Below, in pieces: positions 56,822 to 64,000 of a stretch of DNA of 64,000 bases (positions are counted from its first letter, which is position 1; every line of letters begins with the position of its first letter). Below the pieces are notes generated by a model that did no database searches, was not told where the DNA came from, and saw only the letters and a program-made list of their open reading frames with translations. Made by a program: the position numbers and the translations under genes. This stretch comes from Flaccisagitta enflata (Eukaryota; Chaetognatha; Sagittoidea; Aphragmophora), in contig OZ231126.1 of NCBI GenBank assembly GCA_965153355.1, positions 13,826,001-13,890,000 of the forward strand, read 5' to 3'.

Positions 56822-57585
56822 ATTGCTGAAAATGCCAATATTTTGATCATTTATGACTGTTTTGATCCTCTAGGGAACCCTAGATGGTCCCCCTTGGGGG
56901 TCCCCAGCCTTAATTTGTGTACCCCACCACCAGATGCACCAGATGATAGTATCTTAACATAAAAATTACAGCTCCATTAACCTCTCAGGAGAAACCGTGG
57001 CAAAAAGCTCATTATTAATCATCATTTAAGCTATTTTGGGGAGCCACGAGGACCCCTAAAGGGGCCCCTAGGGGCTACGATCATCTATTTCTTAAAACTT
57101 CATATTCTTTTTCTAAATAGTGTTCAAACCAGACCGATACCACGGTTTTTCATCAATCCATTGAGTAGAAATAAAAATAACAAGGTGAGTCATAAATCAA
57201 ACAGTTCTACACATTTTCGCGATTTTCGCGCATCTTACCTCTTGCTTAAAACAAGTGGGCCCCTGGTGAAATAGATCAAAATGAGTATAAAAATTGTAAT
57301 ATCCATCTTCTAATACATTAATTTTGATGAAAAAATGATAACCACATGCTAATTCCAACCTAGGCAATCGACCTTCTACCCTACATAAAGTGGCTAATTC
57401 AGGCCACAACAACAAAAGTTGAAAAATCCATGAATCTCATTTGCATATTGTGGTCAAATCGCGCGCAACTAGACCATCGAAATATGTACCAAAACTGTCA
57501 TGGATTACTTCCTAAAGGTCTAAACCGTAATAAAAATCCCCAATGATAAAGGTGGAAGCAGTTTTCATCATTTCACTACAGCCTA

Positions 57586-60500
57586 GTGAACACATTGTGA
57601 AAAAAAACTGAACATTTTTCAATCATATGGCCGAACGGCCTCTCGACAGGGAAAGCCTGGGATTTTTAAGCAAATCCCCTCAATTTTCAAAGGCCAATTT
57701 GACTGACTTAAACCTAATAGGAAAGCTTGAGATTAAACATAAGTACTACTCGACTCAAAAAAAAAGCCGCACCCTATTTTGAGTTAAAGAATAAGAAAAA
57801 AAAATTATTTGAAAATTTTTCTGTTAAAGTGATTTGAAAGATTTTTGAATTTTCTTTCATTCTAGACCAATCCCAGATCTGTATCTCAAACGGTTTAGGA
57901 GCTAGAGCTCTGCAAAGAAAAGCACTATTTTGGTAAAATGCACTTTTTTCATAGGGATTGCGAAACTGAAAAAGAGAACATTCTGACTCAAACTAATGCC
58001 ATTTCTAAACGAAAAAAGATAGCAATACCAGATTGGCGCCAAATGAAAGATCTTTTAAAGAGCTTTCTAATGGTCTAAGATTTTAATAAGTTTTTTTAAA
58101 ATTTAGTATGACAATTTGTCATTTAAAAGTGCGGCTTTTTTATTGAGTCGAGTAGTACATCCATGCTACAACACGGGGGATCAATATCAAAATTTCAAAG
58201 ATCAGGCCTGGTAAATTTTCAGGATTAACGAGCGAAAAGTGAATGTAGTAATATAGCATATACCTTTTTTTTCACTCAAAACGCTTCAAAATCCAAAAAG
58301 GTTAACCATTTTTGAGGGTTTTTTGGCTCTGAGCGCTTCCTCTTAATGTTTACTTTGGAAGAGTCTACCACAAGAAAATAGATCCCGCAAAAAAAATCAA
58401 ATTTAAGCGCTCAAACGACTGTGACTCAGTTACGACATGATTCTCCAGTAGTCTACGCCCTTTATAAGGGGGGTTTTTTCAGCATTTTGGGTGGTTTGTC
58501 TATGATAATGGATAGTCAAGAAGGGGAAATGACACTAGGAAAAAAAATTGGGTCAAAAAGTTCAATTGTTTTGAAAATATAAACGTTTTTGTCTTTTTAA
58601 GATGTGATATATAATATATCATATGAAATATAAGTTACAATGAATTTTTTTAGCATTTTGAGTGGTTGGTCAATGGTAATGGATAGTGCACAGGAAAAAA
58701 TGACATTAGGAAAAAGAATCAGGTCAAAAAACTGATTTTTTCTTAAGTAAGAAGCGATTTTTGCCTTTTTATAATATGATATTTATAAGTAAGAATGGAC
58801 ATGCTTAATCAATGAATATTGACTTTAAAATTGAATATTTGAGTTATTTGAGTCCAAACCATCATAATTCAGTAAGACCAAAGATAGATTTGCAAATTTA
58901 AAGGAAAACAAACACCCTAATGTTTATGTAGAGTCACCTGTTTTAAAGGGTGTAGAATAGAGGGAGAACCATGTCCTTTCCCTAACTTTAAGATGATATC
59001 TACGCATCAACCAATACTTTTGAAACCTAGTGGGAGGGTCTGTTCATAGTTTAGGATGTGAGTGAACACATTGTGAAAAAAAAACTGAACATTTTTCAAT
59101 CATATGGCCGTACGGCCTCTCGACAGGGAAAGCCTGGGATTTTTAAGCAAATCCCCTCAATTTTCAAAGGCCAATTTGACTGACTTAAACCTAATAGGAA
59201 AGCTTGAGATTAAACATAAGTACATCCATGCTACAACACGGCGGATCAATATCAAAATTTCAAAGATCAGGCCTGGTAAATTTTCAGGATTAACGAGCGA
59301 AAAGTAAATGTAGTAATATAGCATATACCCTTTTTTCACTCCAAACGCTTCAAAATCCAAATAGGTTAACCATTTTTGAGGTGTTCTTTGCTCTGAGCGC
59401 TTCCTCTTAATGTTTACTTTGGAAGAGTCTACCACAAGAAAATAGATCCCGCAAAAAAAATCAAATTTAAGCGCTCAAACGACTGTGACTCAGTTACGAC
59501 ATGATTCTCCAGTAGTCTACGCCCTTTATAAGGGGGGTTTTTTCAGCATTTTGGGTGGTTTGTCTATGATAATGGATAGTCAAGAAGGGGAAATGACACT
59601 AGGAAAAAAAATTGGGTCAAAAAGTTCAATCGTTTTGAAAATATAAGCGTTTTTGTCTTTTTAAGATGTGATATATAATATATCATATGAAATATAAGTT
59701 ACAATGAGTTTTTTTAGCATTTTGAGTGGTTGGTCAATGGTAATGGATAGTGCACAGGAAAAAATGACATTAGGAAAAAGAATCAGGTCAAAAAACTGAT
59801 TTTTTCTTAAGTTAGAAGCGATTTTTGCCTTTTTATAATATGATATTTATAAGTAAGAATGGACATGCTTAATCAATGAATATTGACTTTAAAATTGAAT
59901 ATTTGAGTTATCTGAGTCCAAACCATCATAATTCAGTAAGACCAAAGATAGATTTGCAAATTTAAAGGAAAACAAACACCCTAATGTTTATGTAGAGTCA
60001 CCTGTTTTAAAGGGGGGTTTTTTCAGCATTTTGGGTGGTTTGTCTATGGTAATGGATAGTCAAGAAGGGGAAATGACACTAGGAAAAAAAATTGGGTCAA
60101 AAAGTTCAATCGTTTTGAAAATATAAGCGTTTTTGTCTTTTTAAGATGTGATATATAATATATCATATGAAATATAAGTTACAATGAGTTTTTTTAGCAT
60201 TTTGAGTGGTTGGTCAATGGTAATGGATAGTGCACAGGAAAAAATGACATTAGGAAAAAGAATCAGGTCAAAAAACTGATTTTTTCTTAAGTTAGAAGCG
60301 ATTTTTGCCTTTTTATAATATGATATTTATAAGTAAGAATGGACATGCTTAATCAATGAATATTGACTTTAAAATTGAAAATTTGAGTTATCTGAGTCCA
60401 AACCATCATAATTCAGTAAGACCAAAGATAGATTTGCAAATTTAAAGGAAAACAAACACCCTAATGTTTATGTAGAGTAACCTGTTTTAAAGGGTGTAGA

Positions 60501-63500
60501 ATAGAGGGAGAACCATTTCCTTTCCCTAACTTTAAGATGATATCTACGCATCAACCAATACTTTTGAAACCTAGTGGGAGGGTCTGTTCATAGTTTAGGA
60601 TGTGAGTGAACACATTGTGAAAAAAAAACTGAACATTTTTCAATCATATGGCCGAACGGCCTCTCGACAGGGAAAGCCTGGGATTTTTAAGCAAATCCCC
60701 TCAATTTTCAAAGGCCAATTTGACTGACTTAAACCTAATAGGAAAGCTTGAGATTAAACATAAGTACATCCATGCTACAACACGGCGGATCAATATCAAA
60801 ATTTCAAAGATCAGGCCTGGTAAATTTTCAGGATTAACGAGCGAAAAGTGAATGTAGTAATATAGCTTATACCTTTTTTTCACTCAAAACGCTTCAAAAT
60901 CCGAAAAGGTTAACCATTTTTGAGGGTTTTTTGGCTCTGAGCGCTTCCTCTTAATGTTTACTTTGGAAGAGTCTACCACAAGAAAATAGATCCCGCAAAA
61001 AAAATCAAATTTAAGCGCTCAAACGACTGTGACTCAGTTACGACATGATTCTCCAGTAGTCTACGCCCTTTATAAGGGGGGTTTTTTCAGCATTTTGGGT
61101 GGTTTGTCTATGATAATGGATAGTCAAGAAGGGGAAATGACACTAGGAAAAAAAATTGGGTCAAAAAGTTCAATCGTTTTGAAAATATAAACGTTTTTGT
61201 CTTTTTAAGATGTGATATATAATGTATCATATGAAATATAAGTTACAATGAATTTTTTTAGCATTTTGAGTGGTTGGTCAATGGTAATGGATAGTGCACA
61301 GGAAAAAATGACATTAGGAAAAAGAATCAGGTCAAAAAACTGATTTTTTCTTAAGTAAGAAGCGATTTTTGCCTTTTTATAATATGATATTTATAAGTAA
61401 GAATGGACATGCTTAATCAATGAATATTGACTTTAAAATTGAATATTTGAGTTATTTGAGTCCAAACCATCATAATTCAGTAAGACCAAAGATAGATTTG
61501 CAAATTTAAAGGAAAACAAACACCCTAATGTTTATGTAGAGTCACCTGTAAGGGGGGTTTTTTCAGCATTTTGGGTGGTTTGTCTATGGTAATGGATAGT
61601 CAAGAAGGGGAAATGACACTAGGAAAAAAAATTGGGTCAAAAAGTTCAATCGTTTTGAAAATATAAGCGTTTTTGTCTTTTTAAGATGTGATATATAATG
61701 TATCATATGAAATATAAGTTACAATGAGTTTTTTTAGCATTTTGAGTGGTTGGTCAATGGTAATGGATAGTGCACAGGAAAAAATGACATTAGGAAAAAG
61801 AATCAGGTCAAAAAACTGATTTTTTCTTAAGTTAGAAGCGATTTTTGCCTTTTTATAATATGATATTTATAAGTAAGAATGGACATGCTTAATCAATGAA
61901 TATTGACTTTAAAATTGAATATTTGAGTTATTTGAGTCCAAACCATCATAATTCAGTAAGACCAAAGATAGATTTGCAAATTTAAAGGAAAACAAACACC
62001 CTAATGTTTATGTAGAGTCACCTGTTTTAAAGGGTGTAGAATAGAGGGAGAACCATTTCCTTTCCCTAACTTTAAGATGATATCTACGCATCAACCAATA
62101 CTTTTGAAACCTAGTGGGAGGGTCTGTTCATAGTTTAGGATGTGAGTGAACACATTGTGAAAAAAAAAACTGAACATTTTTCAATCATATGGCCGAACGG
62201 CCTCTCGACAGGGAAAGCCTGGGATTTTTAAGCAAATCCCCTCAATTTTCAAAGGCCAATTTGACTGACTTAAACCTAATAGGAAAGCTTGAGATTAAAC
62301 ATAAGTACATCCATGCTACAACACGGCGGATCAATATCAAAATTTCAAAGATCAGGCCTGGTAAATTTTCAGGATTAACGAGCGAAAAGTGAATGTAGTA
62401 ATATAGCATATACCTTTTTTTCACTCAAAACGCTTCAAAATCCAAAAAGGTTAACCATTTTTGAGGGTTTTTTGGCTCTGAGCGCTTCCTCTTAATGTTT
62501 ACTTTGGAAGAGTCTACCACAAGAAAATAGATCCCGCAAAAAAAATCAAATTTAAGCGCTCAAACGACTGTGACTCAGTTACGACATGATTCTCCAGTAG
62601 TCTACGCCCTTTATAAGAGGGGTTTTTTCAGCATTTTGGGTGGTTTGTCTATGATAATGGATAGTCAAGAAGGGGAAATGACACTAGGAAAAAAAATTGG
62701 GTCAAAAAGTTCAATCGTTTTGAAAATATAAACGTTTTTGTCTTTTTAAGATGTGATATATAATGTATCATATGAAATATAAGTTACAATGAGTTTTTTT
62801 AGCATTTTGAGTGGTTGGTCAATGGTAATGGATAGTGCACAGGAAAAAATGACATTAGGAAAAAGAATCAGGTCAAAAAACTGATTTTTTCTTAAGTTAG
62901 AAGCGATTTTTGCCTTTTTATAATATGATATTTATAAGTAAGAATGGACATGCTTAATCAATGAATATTGACTTTAAAATTGAATATTTGAGTTATTTGA
63001 GTCCAAACCATCATAATTCAGTAAGACCAAAGATAGATTTGCAAATTTAAAGGAAAACAAACACCCTAATGTTTATGTAGAGTTTTTTTCAGCATTTTGG
63101 GTGGTTTGTCTATGATAATGGATAGTCAAGAAGGGGAAATGACACTAGGAAAAAAAATTGGGTCAAAAAGTTCAATTGTTTTGAAAATATAAGCGTTTTT
63201 GTCTTTTTAAGATGTGATATATAATAAATCATATGAAATATAAGTTACAATGAGTTTTTTTAGCATTTTAGGTGGTTGGTCAATGGTAATGGATAGTGCA
63301 CAGGAAAAAATGACATTAGGAAAAAGAATCAGGTCAAAAAACTGATTTTTTCTTAAGTTAGAAGCGATTTTTGCCTTTTTATAATATGATATTTATAAGT
63401 AAGAATGGACATGCTTAATCAATGAATATTGACTTTAAAATTGAAAATTTGAGTTATTTGAGTCCAAACCATCATAATTCAGTAAGACCAAAGATAGATT

Positions 63501-64000
63501 TGCAAATTTAAAGGAAAACAAACACCCTAGTGTTTATGTAGAGTCACCTGTTTTAAAGGGTGTAGAATAGAGGGAGAATCATGTCCTTTCCCTAACTTTA
63601 AGATGATATCTACGCATCAACCAATACTTTTGAAACCTAGTGGGAGGGTCTGTTCATAGTTTAGGATGTGAGTGAACACATTGTGAAAAAAAAACTGAAC
63701 ATTTTTCAATCATATGGCCGAACGGCCTCTCGACAGGGAAAGCCTGGGATTTTTAAGCAAATCCCCTCAATTTTCAAAGGCCAATTTGACTGACTTAAAC
63801 CTAATAGGAAAGCTTGAGATTGAACATAAGTACATCCATCCTACAACACGGCGGATCAATATCAAAATTTCAAAGATCAGGCCTGGTAAATTTTCAGGAT
63901 TAACGAGCGAAAAGTGAATGTAGTAATATAGCATATACCTTTTTTTCACTCAAAACGCTTCAAAATCCAAAAAGGTTAACCATTTTTGAGGGTTTTTTGG
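57586..64000. repeat. Satellite array 2, units of about 1.06 and 1.53-1.54 kb
   Basis: Units begin GTGAACACATTGTG at 57586, 59062, 60606, 62146 and 63672, the last cut by the window edge. The first is about 1.06 kb once an inserted MITE is removed; the next three (1544, 1540 and 1526 bp) contain segment Q (about 470 bp, GTTTTTTCAGCATTTTGGGT to AACACCCTAATGTTTATGTA) twice. Units are almost identical. Repeated 60-67-codon frames in every unit have no known domain and are not called as genes. Confidence 0.95.
57746..58155. mobile_element. 410-bp TA-flanked MITE inserted in one satellite unit
   Basis: The left end CTACTCGACTCAAAAAAAAA leads to GCCGCAC; the right end GTGCGGCTTTTTTATTGAGT continues CGAGTAG. 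TA lies at 57744-57745 and 58156-58157. The other units read AAGTACATCCATGC uninterrupted (for example 59218), giving a precise empty site. Non-coding Tc1/mariner-type MITE. Confidence 0.95.

Larger units (their letters stand above)
54482..57585. repeat. 3.1-kb duplicated segment, copy A2
   Basis: Second copy of the segment at 48445-51533, cleaner in sequence. Carries the same internal elements in the same order and is again followed by the satellite. Confidence 0.9.

Noticed and set aside
59104-63949. 67-aa plus and 60-aa minus frames repeated in each satellite unit as a gene family
   Set aside because: Copies are identical because the units are recent tandem copies. The array-1 copies are disrupted, the two strands overlap, and no domain is recognisable.

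Overview
The window looks like nuclear DNA from an invertebrate animal. It has a spliced secreted chymotrypsin-like protease gene with GT-AG phase-1 introns, a BEL/Pao-type LTR retrotransposon, many short inverted-repeat DNA transposons and very abundant microsatellites. I cannot place the species from sequence alone. Host coding content is small; most of the 64 kb is repeats, often nested in one another.

Layout. 1-3.5 kb: AT-rich DNA with a 507-bp element carrying a 9-bp target duplication, and two copies of a short hairpin-capped repeat (called HCR here). 3.7-9.45 kb: a young LTR retrotransposon inside a (CT)n microsatellite; it keeps a 675-aa Gag with three zinc knuckles but has lost pol. 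9.7-11.1 kb: a TA-flanked element with another TA-flanked element nested in it. 11.8-12.7 kb: a 56-bp minisatellite. 13.8-15.3 kb: a two-exon gene for an unrecognised acidic, Arg/Gly-rich protein. 15.8-25.5 kb: the four-exon protease gene; its 7.7-kb second intron holds nested transposons, a 2.9-kb dimeric 46-bp minisatellite and a GAAA-rich array. 26-34 kb: more inverted-repeat elements, including a pogo/Tigger-like one. 34.4-37.9 kb: a GC-rich 32-bp minisatellite. 37.9-42 kb: a cluster of foldback elements (called FBM here) with minisatellite cores. 44.7-46 kb: another TA-flanked element with an HCR copy inside. 46.7-48.4 kb: a GC-rich block of broken minus-strand ORFs. 48.4-64 kb: two copies of a ~3.1-kb segment, each followed by a tandem satellite of 1.0-1.5-kb units.

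The protease carries a complete His-Asp-Ser triad, a signal peptide and an R-IVNG activation site; Ser at chymotrypsin position 189 suggests chymotrypsin-like specificity. The 175-aa acidic protein gene ends about 0.5 kb upstream on the same strand, with no sign of a functional link.

The best candidate for something undescribed is the HCR family. Copies start with a 6-7 bp stem hairpin after a T-run, carry a (GTCG/GTCC)n middle and end in GGCCTTGTT. The hairpin stem takes at least four sequences across copies (GTCGCG, GTTGCG, GGTGCG, GATGCG), each with a matching complement, and the same word often recurs near the 3' end. One copy has a related empty site within the window. The layout resembles Helentron-associated elements, but this is inference.
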